Shown here in pieces: positions 1 through 9,115 of a DNA stretch of 64,000 nucleotides. This stretch comes from Enterococcus hermanniensis (GTDB lineage Bacteria; Bacillota; Bacilli; Lactobacillales; Enterococcaceae). A program made the translations under genes and the position numbers. The notes under the pieces are model-generated. The model made no database searches. It had not been told where the DNA came from and was given only the letters and a program-made list of their open reading frames with translations. Each line of letters starts with the position of its first letter. Position 1 is the stretch's first letter. Where the stretch lies: assembly GCF_001885945.1 (NCBI RefSeq), contig NZ_JXKQ01000005.1, forward strand, positions 1-64,000, given 5' to 3'.

Positions 1-121
1 AAAGTTAATGTCAACAACTTTTTCTAAGTTTTTTTAATCTTAAAAATCATTGTTCGGTTTTTGCTGCATCAGCAACGTTTATTAATTTACCACGTTATTA
101 ATGATTGGTCAATAGTTTTTT

Positions 122-154
122 TCATAAAAAAAAGAACTTATTTTCATAAGCTCT
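122..154 (-). terminator. Intrinsic terminator of the 165-524 gene
   Basis: Read on the minus strand, a 9-bp stem (133-141 with 146-154, one G-U pair) closes a GAAA-type tetraloop and runs into a T tract (132-126). It lies just downstream of the stop codon of the first gene. Nothing else was recognised in positions 1-121. Confidence 0.75.
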
Positions 155-164
155 TTCTCAATGA

Positions 165-524
165 TTATTCAAATAAAGGGACGCCTTCAATTTCAATAGT
201 TCCTAGAATCTTCCGAACACTCTCTGGGGTTTCCCAAGCGAATCCTTTGGGTAATTCCGTCATCTCGGAACTAACCATTTCAAAAACGTACAAAGGTAAA
301 TTATTTCCTTGCGTTTGAGTATTCGTCAACTCAACCAAACGAATGTCATTTACATCAATATGCAATGTACTCTTTAAAAAATTTAAAAAACTAGCTAAAA
401 CTGTATTCTCTGCTTTAGTATCAGTGCGAGCAAATTCTCTCTCATTTCCAATTTCGTGAACTAAAAAACGTTTTGATCCATCTTCTAAGTGCAACATGAT
501 TGTTCCAGATACTTGTTTTGTCAC
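165..524 (-). CDS. Conserved hypothetical protein, about 119 aa
   Basis: I do not recognise a family. The product is a small soluble protein without signal peptide or membrane segment, with a mixed alpha/beta-looking sequence and no cysteines. The longest frame opens at a GTG (533) that directly abuts the AGAGG ribosome-binding site. The next in-frame GTG at 524 sits 8 nt from that AGAGG and is the better start. It is followed by its own terminator, and the S1-domain gene lies upstream on the same strand after an 88-nt gap. The function is unknown. Confidence 0.7.
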   Translation of the reverse strand: MTKQVSGTIMLHLEDGSKRFLVHEIGNEREFARTDTKAENTVLASFLNFLKSTLHIDVNDIRLVELTNTQTQGNNLPLYVFEMVSSEMTELPKGFAWETPESVRKILGTIEIEGVPLFE

Positions 525-612
525 AATTTTCACCTCTGCAAAAGCTAATCATAAACCGCCATCATTGTATCATGTTTTCTGAAAAAAAGATATTTTTTGC
601 ATAAAACCTGTA

Positions 613-993
613 TTAATTTTCTACTCGTTCTTTCAACAAGTAATCAATTGCTTCTTCTGTCCAAATAGGCATATTTTTTTCAATTGATCGAAAGCCAATA
701 TTTTTATTACGATTAGTAAAGTACCGTTTGCGATGATAAGGTAATTCAACTGTGTGATCTGCTAGTGTACGCAAGGACAAACTGATTTTTTGGGTGTATT
801 CATCAATATCTATAATTTGCACTTCGATCGTTTGACCAATTTCTAAAAAACTGTGGATGTTTTTAGTGAATCCTGATTGAATCTCCGAAACATGAATCAG
901 TCCTTGAGTCTGCTCATCTAGCGAAATGAATGCGCCATATGGCTGGATGCCTGTCACACGTCCCTCAATAATATCTCCAATTTTATATCCCAT
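613..993 (-). CDS. yugI: S1-domain RNA-binding protein, YugI/CvfD (general stress protein 13) type
   Basis: The N-terminal ~75 residues form one S1 domain: the motif GRVTGIQPYGAFISL, then GLIHVSEI, then a KISLSLR strand at the end. This is the small single-S1 family (B. subtilis YugI, S. pneumoniae CvfD) that binds RNA or ribosomes and affects post-transcriptional regulation. The basic C-terminal tail (about residues 75-126) is typical. The longer frame starts at 1020, but that ATG overlaps a perfect TATAAT box (1019-1024 on the minus strand) and lacks a ribosome-binding site. The ATG at 993 follows GAGGG by 6-7 nt and is chosen, giving 126 aa. The gene is divergent from the aminotransferase gene. 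Confidence 0.85.
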   Translation of the reverse strand: MGYKIGDIIEGRVTGIQPYGAFISLDEQTQGLIHVSEIQSGFTKNIHSFLEIGQTIEVQIIDIDEYTQKISLSLRTLADHTVELPYHRKRYFTNRNKNIGFRSIEKNMPIWTEEAIDYLLKERVEN

Positions 994-1070
994 TCGTTTC
1001 CCTCTTTTCGTATGATTCATTATACTGTACTTAGGAAGAAAATAGAAGTTTGCACATTGGAGGAAGATAA

Positions 1071-2237
1071 ATGACTAATTTTGATCAGCCCATTGATCGT
1101 TTAGGAACCAACAGTATCAAGTGGGACGCCTTTTTAAAAACGTATAACGAAGAAGAGCTTTTGCCCTTATGGATTGCTGATATGGATTTCAAAACCCCAC
1201 CTGGTGTTTTAGCAGCTTATCAAAAATTATTAAGCGAAGGCATTCTTGGTTATAGTGAAGTTTCAGATAGCCTCTATAATGAGATCATCTCTTGGGAGAA
1301 TAGACAGCATGGATTGAGTCTCAATAGAGAAGATATTTTCTTTTTTTCTGGTGTACTGGCTGGCGTTACTACGGCTATCCAAGCATTGACACAACCAAAT
1401 GATACCATTTTGATTCACGATCCTGTCTACCCACCCTTTGCTGCTATCATCACTAACAATCGGAGAAAATTAGTTCGTAGTCGTTTGATTGAAAAGAACC
1501 ATCAATTTATGATTGACTTCGGCGATTTAGAAGAAAAATTCAACAAGCAACAAATAAAATTAATGATTCTATGTAATCCGCATAATCCTGGAGGCCGAGT
1601 CTGGTCTGCAGCGGAATTGAATCAGCTAGGAAAACTATGCAAAAAATATAATGTTCTTGTATTAAGTGATGAGATCCACCAAGATCTAGTCTTTCCCCCT
1701 AACCATATGACTTCATTCTTTAACGCTGGAGAACAGTTTAGTGATTTTAGTATTCAATTCACTTCAATGACCAAAACATTTAATTTAGCTGGAATCAAAA
1801 ATTCACTGGCTTTCGTCAAAAATAAGAAATTGCGGGAATTACTACTAAATAAGCAGCAAGAGAATTTCCAGCAAGAAATCAATACGTTTGGACTAGTCGG
1901 AATGGAAGCAGCTTATCAATCTGGCGAAGCGTGGCTAAACGACTTATTGCCCTACCTTCAATCTAATATAACTTTTACTTTAGAATACTTCCGTACACAT
2001 TTGCCGAAAGCTGTAGTAATGGAACCTGAAGCTACTTACTTATTATGGATCGATTTTTCAGCGTATGATTTCTCAGACAGCGAATTGGAAGAACGTTTGG
2101 TGCATAAAGGAAAAGTCGTTTTAAATACTGGAGTCAGTTATGGTGCTGGCGGTAAACAGCACATGCGCTTAAATGTCGCCTGCCCTCGTTCTATTTTGGA
2201 GGAAGGATTAAACAGAATCGTTTTCGCTTTAAGCTAA
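1071..2237 (+). CDS. PatB/MalY-family PLP-dependent aminotransferase (cystathionine beta-lyase type)
   Basis: This is a fold-type I PLP enzyme of 388 residues. The family splits cystathionine or cysteine-type substrates to a thiol, pyruvate and ammonia, feeding methionine synthesis. Visible signatures are CNPHNPGG (Asn contacting PLP), SDEIHQDL with the PLP-binding Asp, and SMTKTFNLAGIK, in which Lys235 is the expected Schiff-base lysine. The C-terminal MRLNVACPR holds the carboxylate-binding Arg. The ATG is preceded by TTGGAGGAAGATAA. The gene is monocistronic, ends in a strong bidirectional terminator and is divergent from yugI. MalY proteins in some bacteria also act as regulators; nothing here tests that. 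Confidence 0.88.
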   Translation: MTNFDQPIDRLGTNSIKWDAFLKTYNEEELLPLWIADMDFKTPPGVLAAYQKLLSEGILGYSEVSDSLYNEIISWENRQHGLSLNREDIFFFSGVLAGVTTAIQALTQPNDTILIHDPVYPPFAAIITNNRRKLVRSRLIEKNHQFMIDFGDLEEKFNKQQIKLMILCNPHNPGGRVWSAAELNQLGKLCKKYNVLVLSDEIHQDLVFPPNHMTSFFNAGEQFSDFSIQFTSMTKTFNLAGIKNSLAFVKNKKLRELLLNKQQENFQQEINTFGLVGMEAAYQSGEAWLNDLLPYLQSNITFTLEYFRTHLPKAVVMEPEATYLLWIDFSAYDFSDSELEERLVHKGKVVLNTGVSYGAGGKQHMRLNVACPRSILEEGLNRIVFALS

Positions 2238-2268
2238 AAAAAGAACGGCCAATTGGCCGTTCTTTTTT
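2236..2268. terminator. Bidirectional terminator between the PatB-type gene and ppiB
   Basis: AAGAACGGCC and GGCCGTTCTT form a 10-bp GC-rich stem around AATT, with an A run before it and a T run after it, so it can end both convergent transcripts. It touches the ppiB stop codon. Confidence 0.9.
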
Positions 2269-2855
2269 TAGTCAGTGATTTCAATCGATTCGATTACGAT
2301 ATCATGGACTGGTTTGTCTTGAGCACCGCGTTTAGCATTACCGATACTGTCAACAACGTCCATACCTTCTTTCACTTGTCCGAAAACAGTATGACGGAAG
2401 TCTAACCAAGGAGTTCCCCCTTGTTTGTATGTTTCAATGATTTCACCTGGGAAACCGGCTTCTTCTAATTGAGCCATCATGTTTGCTGGAACATTTTGAT
2501 TGTTTACGATGAAGAATTGGCTGCCGTTTGTATTAGGACCAGCATTCGCCATTGATAAAGCACCACGTAAATTGAATAAATTACGTGAAAATTCATCTTC
2601 AAATTTTTCACCATAGATACTTTCGCCGCCCATACCAGTACCGGTTGGATCGCCACCTTGAATCATGAAATCAGGGATCACACGGTGGAAAATCACACCA
2701 TCGTAATAACCTTTCTTCGCTAATTGAACAAAGTTTTCAACTGTTTTGGGTGCTTCTTCTGGGAATAGTTGAACAATAATATCTCCCATATTTGTTTTGA
2801 TCGTCGCTTTCGGACCTTTTTCTTCTGTTAGATTTAATTGTGGAAATTGAGACAC
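2268..2855 (-). CDS. ppiB: Cyclophilin-type peptidyl-prolyl cis-trans isomerase
   Basis: This cytoplasmic cyclophilin catalyses proline cis-trans isomerisation during protein folding. The family core is clear: [15 protein letters not shown], then [20 protein letters not shown] (catalytic Arg in FHRV), then GSQFFI and the HTVFGQV segment. An open frame reaches upstream to 2891, but that start has no usable ribosome-binding site. An AAAGGAGG sits 8 nt before an in-frame GTG at 2855, giving a 195-aa protein starting M-S-Q-F-P-Q, which I take as the true start. There is no signal peptide, so this is the intracellular type and not the surface PrsA-like type. Confidence 0.92.
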   Translation of the reverse strand: MSQFPQLNLTEEKGPKATIKTNMGDIIVQLFPEEAPKTVENFVQLAKKGYYDGVIFHRVIPDFMIQGGDPTGTGMGGESIYGEKFEDEFSRNLFNLRGALSMANAGPNTNGSQFFIVNNQNVPANMMAQLEEAGFPGEIIETYKQGGTPWLDFRHTVFGQVKEGMDVVDSIGNAKRGAQDKPVHDIVIESIEITD

Positions 2856-2986
2856 TTCAAATTCCTCCTTTATTTTTGCTCCATCTATCATAACAAATTT
2901 TTACTGTTTTGCCACCTCCTTAAGCTAAGCGGTTCTTTCTATTTAAATTATTTGTTACAATTGAGCAGAAAAGAAAGGGTGAGGAT

Positions 2987-3970
2987 ATGGAAATTTTCGA
3001 TATAACCATTGTAGGTGCAGGACCCGTTGGGATGTTCGCAGCCTTTTACGCAGGGATACGTCAAGCAAAAACCAAGCTGATCGATAGCTTGCCACAACTT
3101 GGCGGACAGTTGACAACACTTTACCCTGAAAAAAACATCTATGACATTCCTGGATTTCCCATCGTTAAAGCGGCAGATCTAGTTGGCAATTTAGAAAAAC
3201 AATTACGAACTTTCTCGCATACGTATTGTTTGGATGAAGAAGTATTAGATCTAAAGCAACATGATGATTATCTAGAGTTGATTACCAATAAAGAAAGCCA
3301 CTATACTAAAGCAGTCGTATTAGCTATCGGAAATGGGTCTTTTCAGCCTAGACGCTTACAAATCGAACAAGCCGACAAATTCGAAAATCATGGCGTAGAT
3401 TATTACATCAATGATTTGATGAAATACGCCGGTAAAAAAGTAGCAATCGCAGGTGGCGGTGATTCCGCGATCGACTGGGCCTTGATGCTAGAACCAATCG
3501 CCGGAGAAGTCTCGCTCATCCACCGTCGAGATCAATTTCGCGGCCATGAGCATAGTGTAGAAAAATTAAAAACTTCTTCCGTTAATATTTACACGCCATA
3601 TATTTTAACGGAATTGAATGGTGAGCAAGAGCTAGATCGGTTAACTTTGCAAAAAACGAAAAGCGATGAGACAATTAATCTGAACATCGATTACTTGATT
3701 GTTAATTATGGTTTTTCTTCTTCACTTGAGCATTTACGTTCTTGGGGACTCGAAAGTACCCGTCAAGCAATCCTAGTGGAACCAGATATGCGTACTTCTA
3801 TCCCTGGAGTCTATGCGTGTGGCGATATCGCAACCTACGATGGAAAAGTAAAATTAATTGCCACCGGGATGGGCGAAGCCCCTACAGCTGTAAATAACGC
3901 ATTGCATTACATCAATCCGAAGAACCGGACGCAACCAGGACATAGTACCAGTCTATTTCCACAAAAATAG
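2987..3970 (+). CDS. Ferredoxin/flavodoxin-NADP+ reductase, thioredoxin-reductase-like (FNR type 2, YumC-like)
   Basis: This 327-aa flavoprotein moves electrons between NADPH and ferredoxin or flavodoxin. It has an FAD-binding GAGPVG at residues 10-15 followed by the LGGQL and YPEKNIYDIPGFP signatures of the TrxR-like FNR family. A second Rossmann motif, GGGDSAIDWA, lies near residue 155, and the C-terminal FAD signature is ACGDIATYDGK. The redox CxxC of true thioredoxin reductases is absent, which separates it from TrxB. The start ATG follows GGGTGAGG. It lies 19 nt before the PgpA-like gene and is probably cotranscribed with it. Confidence 0.9.
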   Translation: MEIFDITIVGAGPVGMFAAFYAGIRQAKTKLIDSLPQLGGQLTTLYPEKNIYDIPGFPIVKAADLVGNLEKQLRTFSHTYCLDEEVLDLKQHDDYLELITNKESHYTKAVVLAIGNGSFQPRRLQIEQADKFENHGVDYYINDLMKYAGKKVAIAGGGDSAIDWALMLEPIAGEVSLIHRRDQFRGHEHSVEKLKTSSVNIYTPYILTELNGEQELDRLTLQKTKSDETINLNIDYLIVNYGFSSSLEHLRSWGLESTRQAILVEPDMRTSIPGVYACGDIATYDGKVKLIATGMGEAPTAVNNALHYINPKNRTQPGHSTSLFPQK

Positions 3971-3989
3971 GTTAAATGGAGGGAACATC

Positions 3990-4499
3990 ATGGTCTACGA
4001 AACAACAACATTGGAACAAAAAGCTCGTGACTTATTGGAAGAACGTGGCGTAACGATCAAAGATATTGCAGAGTTGGTTTTCTTCTTACAAAAAGACTAT
4101 ATCTCTGAACTGGATATTCAAGTATGCATTGATAGTGTTGATCGGGTGCTTACGAAACGCGAGGTTCATAATGCAATCATCACTGGCATCGCGTTAGACA
4201 AACTAGCTGAGCAAAAAAAATTAGATGATCCGTTGCAGAAAATTTTGGAAGAAGACGAAGGCTTATATGGCATCGATGAAATCATGGCTTTATCGATCGT
4301 AAATGTATACGGCTCGATTGGTTTTACTAACTACGGGTATATCGACAAGGTAAAACCCGGAATCTTAAAAAAACTAAATGAGCATGACGGTGTACATGTT
4401 CATACGTTTTTAGATGACTTAGTGGGCGCCATTGCAGCGGCAGCTGCTAGTCGATTGGCTCATGAAGATCCTGGAAAATTGGACGCCATCGTCAAATAA
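3990..4499 (+). CDS. Phosphatidylglycerophosphatase A family protein (YutG-like)
   Basis: The 169-aa soluble product belongs to the PgpA superfamily, whose members remove phosphate from phosphatidylglycerophosphate or related lipids. Family features seen are DIAELVFFLQKDY near the N terminus, the acidic stretch EEDEGLYGIDEIMALSIVN, YGSIGFTNYG, and the conserved C-terminal VHVHTFLDDLVGAIAAAAASRL. The ATG is preceded by AAATGGAGGGAAC. It is second gene after the FNR and ends in a long perfect hairpin. Gram-positive YutG proteins are shorter of transmembrane helices than E. coli PgpA, so the substrate is uncertain. Confidence 0.82.
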   Translation: MVYETTTLEQKARDLLEERGVTIKDIAELVFFLQKDYISELDIQVCIDSVDRVLTKREVHNAIITGIALDKLAEQKKLDDPLQKILEEDEGLYGIDEIMALSIVNVYGSIGFTNYGYIDKVKPGILKKLNEHDGVHVHTFLDDLVGAIAAAAASRLAHEDPGKLDAIVK

Positions 4500-4541
4500 G
4501 AGCATTAAAAAAAGAGCTTAATGCTCTTTTTTTAATGCTCT
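4499..4541. terminator. Long perfect hairpin terminator between the PgpA-like gene and the TIGR01906 gene
   Basis: A 19-bp perfect stem (4499-4517 with 4523-4541) closes a 5-nt loop. It contains internal A and T runs, so it can act for both convergent transcripts. It overlaps both stop codons. Confidence 0.88.
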
Positions 4542-5153
4542 TTTTCCAAAATAGATTGGCAGAAAATAAAAAATTTCTAGCAAAATAAAAAATAAGATAA
4601 AACAGTGTAGAAAAAAAGTCTCCGGCAAGACATTGATAATCGGGTCAGTTGCAGGATTAAAAATCCAGGCGTCGTTATTAAAGAATAAGCCATGGAATGT
4701 AATAAAAAATTGATCAAAATTAACTGCCATCAAAAAAGCGATAACGATCGGCACGACCATTGCCAACTTGAATGGCTGAATCAATGTCCAAAGTCGTTTT
4801 TGCTTACTGAGCCTTCTTACGTAAAAAACACTTGGAACAACGGTAACTATCAACAGTCCATAGTTCAACATAAACAATCGTTTGACTTCGTAAAAGTGCA
4901 AAGCGCCACTAGCTGAAACCGGAAAATCATCCAGCTTCAACTTATGAATCCAAGGTGTATTCAAATACTGCATCAATTGATCAAAATTATGTAACAACCC
5001 CTTAGATGAAAGAATTGTATAATCTAGCAAATTTAAGTGCCTGATATCAAACTGATACAACCAACGGGCATTGATCGTCAATGTGATTGCCAGGGTTAAT
5101 AACGCTACAATCAGACAAAACAATCCGATTATATCGAAGCCTTTATTTTTCAT
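4518..5153 (-). CDS. TIGR01906/DUF1461 integral membrane protein
   Basis: This polytopic membrane protein of about 211 residues is of unknown function. It has one N-terminal helix ([18 protein letters not shown]), a long extracytoplasmic segment with the family pattern [12 protein letters not shown] and [10 protein letters not shown], then three further helices. An open frame extends to 5168, but the ATG at 5153 has the better spaced GAGTGG. Either start overlaps the 3' end of yutF, so translation is probably coupled. In many Firmicutes this family is encoded next to yutF, as here. Confidence 0.82.
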   Translation of the reverse strand: MKNKGFDIIGLFCLIVALLTLAITLTINARWLYQFDIRHLNLLDYTILSSKGLLHNFDQLMQYLNTPWIHKLKLDDFPVSASGALHFYEVKRLFMLNYGLLIVTVVPSVFYVRRLSKQKRLWTLIQPFKLAMVVPIVIAFLMAVNFDQFFITFHGLFFNNDAWIFNPATDPIINVLPETFFLHCFILFFILLEIFYFLPIYFGKRALKKEH

Positions 5154-5913
5154 CAAAACGCCACTCATCTAAAGAATCGACTAAATGAGTCGGTTGCACT
5201 GGCAAATCAGGGATTTCTTCCTTTTGGGTAAAGCCTGATAAAACCAATAAGGAATCAATACCATTATTGATGCCTGCAAGAATATCTGTCGTGTAATTAT
5301 CGCCTACCATTAACACTTCCGATTTATCTAAGCCTAAAATCCCTAATCCTTTTTCCATGATAATCGCTTCAGGCTTGCCGATATAAATAGCTGATTGTTG
5401 CGTAGAAGCTTCAATCAAAGCAATCACTGATCCAGCGCCAGGCAATAATCCACGTTCGGTCGGAATATTTTTATCTGGGTTGGTCCCGATAAACGTTGCG
5501 CCCCTTTGAATCGCTAGTGTTGCCGTCACAAATTTTTCGTAAGTAACATCAGTGTCTAACCCCACAACAACATAGTCCGGGTGCTCAGTTTCCCATTCAT
5601 AACCAGCAGCTAAAATCGGATCGATCAAACCCGGCTCCCCAATCACAAATACTTTTTTACCTTTGTCTGCATCATTCATGTAATCAATCGTCGCCAAAGT
5701 CGCCGTATAAACAGTTTCAGGGCTAACGTAGATTGAAAATTCATTTGCCAAACGATCTGCAACCGTTTGAGGTGTCTTCGTCGTATTGTTTGTCAAAAAC
5801 AAAAAAGGAATTTGACGTGCTTGAAGTTGCTCTACAAAACGACGACCTGCAGGGATCGGTTCGCTTCCACGATAGATCGTTCCATCTAAATCGATTAAAT
5901 ATCCTTTATACAT
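5143..5913 (-). CDS. yutF: HAD-IIA family phosphatase, TIGR01457 (YutF/NagD-like)
   Basis: This 256-aa haloacid-dehalogenase phosphatase is probably active on a small sugar or nucleotide phosphate. The HAD motifs are in order: motif [10 protein letters not shown] at residues 8-16, motif [12 protein letters not shown], motif III around [12 protein letters not shown], and motif [14 protein letters not shown]. The NagD-type C2 cap lies between motifs II and III. It lies 4 nt downstream of yutD and overlaps the downstream membrane gene, so the three are one transcript. Confidence 0.9.
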   Translation of the reverse strand: MYKGYLIDLDGTIYRGSEPIPAGRRFVEQLQARQIPFLFLTNNTTKTPQTVADRLANEFSIYVSPETVYTATLATIDYMNDADKGKKVFVIGEPGLIDPILAAGYEWETEHPDYVVVGLDTDVTYEKFVTATLAIQRGATFIGTNPDKNIPTERGLLPGAGSVIALIEASTQQSAIYIGKPEAIIMEKGLGILGLDKSEVLMVGDNYTTDILAGINNGIDSLLVLSGFTQKEEIPDLPVQPTHLVDSLDEWRFDEK

Positions 5914-5917
5914 ATAT

Positions 5918-6538
5918 CTACTCTTCTCTTTGACGAATCACAAAGCGTTCATCTTTTTCTTTGGTTTTCGCTGGAGCAGCTTTTTTCGGTTGACGATTTT
6001 TGATCACAGGTTTCTTTTTCTGCGTTTCCGAAACCGTCGCTTTTTTCTCTTCTACAAATGCTTGTGGTTTATCTTTGCGTTTACGTTTACGTTTTTTACG
6101 ATTTTGCTGGCGTTTGCCATCCGTTCGTTCCAATACAAAGTACGCACACCCAAAATTGCAATATTCATATAAATAATCTTCTAAAGCATCGATCCGTTGC
6201 TCAGGCATACTCTTCCGGTCATCTTCACGGAAAAAGCCTTTCAAACGTAATTGGTCATATCCCCAATCTCCTACAACATAATCATAGCGCGTCAAGACCT
6301 CACTAAAGCGTTCACCTAAACGTTCGGCATCAAAGCCCTCACGGTAATTTCTAACTAAACGATATTGGCGTTCGCCAATTAAAAGATTGCTGTCATCTAC
6401 AAAAACGACATGTTCACCTTTTTTCTTTTCTTCAGCGGGCGTCTCGACGATTTCATCTAAGACTTCAGTCATCTCTTGCGTAACTGTTTTTTCAGTTGGT
6501 TGTTGCTGCTCTTTTTTGTCTTTTTTCTCTCTTGTCAT
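5918..6538 (-). CDS. yutD: YutD family protein (DUF1027) with charged tails
   Basis: The conserved core is residues ~50-145: FRxY-type [34 protein letters not shown] and the [17 protein letters not shown] end, which is the DUF1027/YutD signature. Function is not established. The core is flanked by a Glu/Lys-rich N-terminal ~45 residues and a very basic Lys/Arg-rich C-terminal ~60 residues (KKRKRKRK). That C-terminal extension could bind nucleic acid or ribosomes; this is inference only. The ATG follows GGTGGTGAGACG. The gene is between yunD and yutF on the same strand. Confidence 0.85.
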   Translation of the reverse strand: MTREKKDKKEQQQPTEKTVTQEMTEVLDEIVETPAEEKKKGEHVVFVDDSNLLIGERQYRLVRNYREGFDAERLGERFSEVLTRYDYVVGDWGYDQLRLKGFFREDDRKSMPEQRIDALEDYLYEYCNFGCAYFVLERTDGKRQQNRKKRKRKRKDKPQAFVEEKKATVSETQKKKPVIKNRQPKKAAPAKTKEKDERFVIRQREE

Positions 6539-6572
6539 CGTCTCACCACCTGTTTGTTATTATACCTTGTTT

Positions 6573-7952
6573 TTATTTGCTTGGATAGTGAGTATGCAGA
6601 TAGTCCCCCACAACGGTCCGAATAAAAGCTGGAAACAAAAATTCATACCGACCGGCAATTTCGATTGTCGGGAAAAAGGGGACAAACATAAAATGATCCA
6701 CCGTGGCGATCGTATATTCTAGCTCAGGATCGACCAATTCCCCAAGCCAACGAACTTGATGATTGATGGCATCATAGTCAATTCCATCATATACAAGATG
6801 ACCAAAAACTTTTCCACGAAATCCCATACCCATGACTGGAAAATTAATCAAAAAGTGCCGATTTTTTTCCATTTCTAAAACCAAACGAATCAAATCATTT
6901 CCTGATAATGTTACTTTAATCAAATGCATCGGATGGGGCAAGGCAGTATGTAGTTGATCTTGATTAATTTCTCCAGCTGGGATATCTGTCAAAAATAATC
7001 CAGAATTCAAAACAGCCGCTTCCGTTCCTGCAGCTTCTTTGACTGCTTTTAAAGCATAAGTGATCATTGGATGCAACGAATCAAGCGCTGTTTCTAATGC
7101 AAAAGGCAGTTGAGCCACTTTCTTTTCAGATAATAAGCGATGCCCTTCTTCCAGATAGCCTGCAATTTCTATTCGATCTTCTGGGATTTCCAACATTTTT
7201 TCTGTTGCAAACGTTCGAGCAATCGTTTGTTGAACATGATGCTCTTCATCTAGCATTACTTGTACTTCACCGACGTAATAGCCATATTTCCCGGCAGCCG
7301 CTAGTTGAACACCTGCGACTTTTTCACCATTCTCAAATAAATGATGTGTATGGGAACCTAAAATCACATCAATTTCTGGTAGTTCTTTAGCGATCAAGCG
7401 ATCTGCACTAATGCCTAAATGACTCATCAGTACAACAACATCTACTTTAGTTCGCAGCTGGGAAACCAATTCTGGTAAGATATCCATCACTTGACGGATA
7501 TCCCAACCGTTGGGATTGTAGGTTAAGGGAAATGGGGCGGTAAATGCCAATAATCCGATTGTTGTTCCTAATTTGGTCGTGATGATTTTACAAGGTTGCG
7601 ACCAAGCTGGCGGCTGTAACGTTTTCTTATCAAATAGATTATCTAATACGATATCAAAATTTGCTTGATCATATAGATGGTTCAATTCTTCTTTAGAGTT
7701 TCCTACGCCTTCATTATTTCCAATTGTTGCTGCATCATAATGAATTTGATTCATCAACTCGATATTTGCTTGCCCATTCGTCGCTTCTGTTAGCGGATGC
7801 CAACGATCGACAAAATCTCCTAAATCGATCGTAATCACCGTTTGATCAGCGGTCTCCTCTTGTTTACGTTCTCTTAAAAACCGACGAATCTTAGGCCAAT
7901 TTTCTAAGTGCGAATGTAGATCGTTGGTATGTAAAAGGATAATTTTTTCCAT
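6573..7952 (-). CDS. yunD: Bifunctional metallophosphatase/5'-nucleotidase, YunD-like
   Basis: This 459-aa protein has the two-domain 5'-nucleotidase/UDP-sugar hydrolase architecture. It has a calcineurin-like metallophosphoesterase domain with LLHTNDLHSHLE at the N terminus, DLGDFVDR, GNNEG, SHLG and GSHTHH, then a C-terminal nucleotide-binding domain with NSGLF. No signal peptide is visible, so it is probably cytoplasmic, unlike secreted nucleotidases. A longer frame begins at 7985. The ATG at 7952 is chosen because AGAGG lies 8 nt upstream and the protein then starts at the phosphatase motif. First gene of the yunD-yutD-yutF-membrane run. Confidence 0.9.
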   Translation of the reverse strand: MEKIILLHTNDLHSHLENWPKIRRFLRERKQEETADQTVITIDLGDFVDRWHPLTEATNGQANIELMNQIHYDAATIGNNEGVGNSKEELNHLYDQANFDIVLDNLFDKKTLQPPAWSQPCKIITTKLGTTIGLLAFTAPFPLTYNPNGWDIRQVMDILPELVSQLRTKVDVVVLMSHLGISADRLIAKELPEIDVILGSHTHHLFENGEKVAGVQLAAAGKYGYYVGEVQVMLDEEHHVQQTIARTFATEKMLEIPEDRIEIAGYLEEGHRLLSEKKVAQLPFALETALDSLHPMITYALKAVKEAAGTEAAVLNSGLFLTDIPAGEINQDQLHTALPHPMHLIKVTLSGNDLIRLVLEMEKNRHFLINFPVMGMGFRGKVFGHLVYDGIDYDAINHQVRWLGELVDPELEYTIATVDHFMFVPFFPTIEIAGRYEFLFPAFIRTVVGDYLHTHYPSK

Positions 7953-8079
7953 TGTTCTACCTCTTTTCGACTCTTTTTGTTCCATCTATAGTACCATAGA
8001 GCTACACTAGAAGCGTTGATAGAAGTATTCATCCATTGCTTTTGTTTTCCTTCTTAATTCTAGAAAAGTAGGTGGGTAA

Positions 8080-8553
8080 ATGAAATTCGAATCTTCCTTA
8101 GGAACCATCTGGTTAAATGCCAATCAACAATTTTTGACTCAGATTTCTTATACGCCAATTGATGAACACCCCTTAGCAAATCAAGCTCTTTTAATCCAAG
8201 CACAAACACAAATTTTAGAATTTTTATCGGGTGAACGAAAAACGTTCGACCTTCCCTATATGTTTGAAAAAGGCACTGCTTTCCAACAAGAAGTTTGGCA
8301 ATCACTGACATCCATACCTTACGGATCGACCTGCAGCTATCAAGCAGTAGCTGAAAGCATCCACCGACCAAAGGCTGTGCGGGCGTTAGGGCAAGCAAAC
8401 CGCCAGAACCCATTGCCGATTTTGATTCCCTGCCATCGTGTTATCGGAAAAAATGGACGATTGGTCGGTTATTCTGGTTCAAGCGCAGAGGGTTTAAAAA
8501 TCAAACAACATTTATTAGCACTTGAAAATGCTGAATTTAAAATAAACGACTGA
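8080..8553 (+). CDS. ogt: Methylated-DNA--protein-cysteine S-methyltransferase
   Basis: This suicide DNA-repair protein removes alkyl groups from O6-alkylguanine. The acceptor motif IPCHRVIG places the active Cys at residue 118, and the winged-helix SIPYGSTCSYQAVA and the arginine-finger region RPKAVRALGQANRQNP precede it. At 157 aa it matches the Ogt type without an Ada regulatory domain. The ATG follows AAAGTAGGTGGGTAA. It stands alone, divergent from yunD, and ends in a bidirectional terminator. Confidence 0.93.
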   Translation: MKFESSLGTIWLNANQQFLTQISYTPIDEHPLANQALLIQAQTQILEFLSGERKTFDLPYMFEKGTAFQQEVWQSLTSIPYGSTCSYQAVAESIHRPKAVRALGQANRQNPLPILIPCHRVIGKNGRLVGYSGSSAEGLKIKQHLLALENAEFKIND

Positions 8554-8561
8554 TCTATCGC

Positions 8562-8602
8562 AAAAAAGCACCGCAACTTTAATTCGTTGCAGTGCTTTTT
8601 TT
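8562..8602. terminator. Bidirectional terminator between ogt and the LURP-one gene
   Basis: AAAAAAGCAC-GCAAC and GTTGC-GTGCTTTTTTT form a stem with one mismatch around TTTAATTC, with A and T runs on both sides. It serves ogt (+) and the convergent LURP-one gene (-). Confidence 0.88.
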
Positions 8603-9098
8603 AATCTGAAGATGATGCGGCATTCGAATTTTCATCAGCTTTCACACAATCAATCGCGATGACTAATGAAACAATCAACTCTTCCAATGAATCATTTAGG
8701 ATCGTGATTTCATAGGAATCGCCCCACGAGATCCAACGCTTATGGATTTCAGCTACTTTGCGGCCTTTTTGAGAAACCTCAAAATCCATGTCCCACCAAT
8801 TACCTTCTACTTTGATGTCTTCAGCTGAAATAGCATACTTTGCCTTAAAGACACTCAAATGTTTTGAAATTTCAATCGCATCGTTACCGTCCAACTCAAC
8901 AGTGAATTTAGGTAATAGACTAATTACTTTCTTCGTAATTTTGCTGACTTCATTTCCTTTTTCATCTTCCACTCGAAAAGTTTTAGGAATCTTTAAAAAA
9001 CTCCCCTTAACAAAATAGCGAGGATGTTGATCCTCATCTACAACAGTGAATTTTTCACCAATACTAAAGACTTTTTGTTTGATATACAATTTTTTCAT
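8601..9098 (-). CDS. LURP-one-related (tubby-like fold) protein, YxjI type
   Basis: The protein has ~165 residues and the LURP-one/YxjI pattern: YIKQKVFSIGEKFTVVDED, then FVKGSFLKIPKTFRVED with repeating beta-strand pairs, and IHKRWISWGDSYEITI near the end. The fold resembles the lipid-binding Tubby C-terminal domain; the biochemical role in bacteria is unknown. GGAGG lies 9 nt before the ATG at 9098, and a TTG immediately before it (9101) could also serve. The gene is only 14-17 nt downstream of the SPFH membrane protein gene and almost certainly cotranscribed, suggesting a joint membrane role. Confidence 0.8.
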   Translation of the reverse strand: MKKLYIKQKVFSIGEKFTVVDEDQHPRYFVKGSFLKIPKTFRVEDEKGNEVSKITKKVISLLPKFTVELDGNDAIEISKHLSVFKAKYAISAEDIKVEGNWWDMDFEVSQKGRKVAEIHKRWISWGDSYEITILNDSLEELIVSLVIAIDCVKADENSNAASSSD

Positions 9099-9115
9099 CA
9101 AGGTACCTCCTCTAT

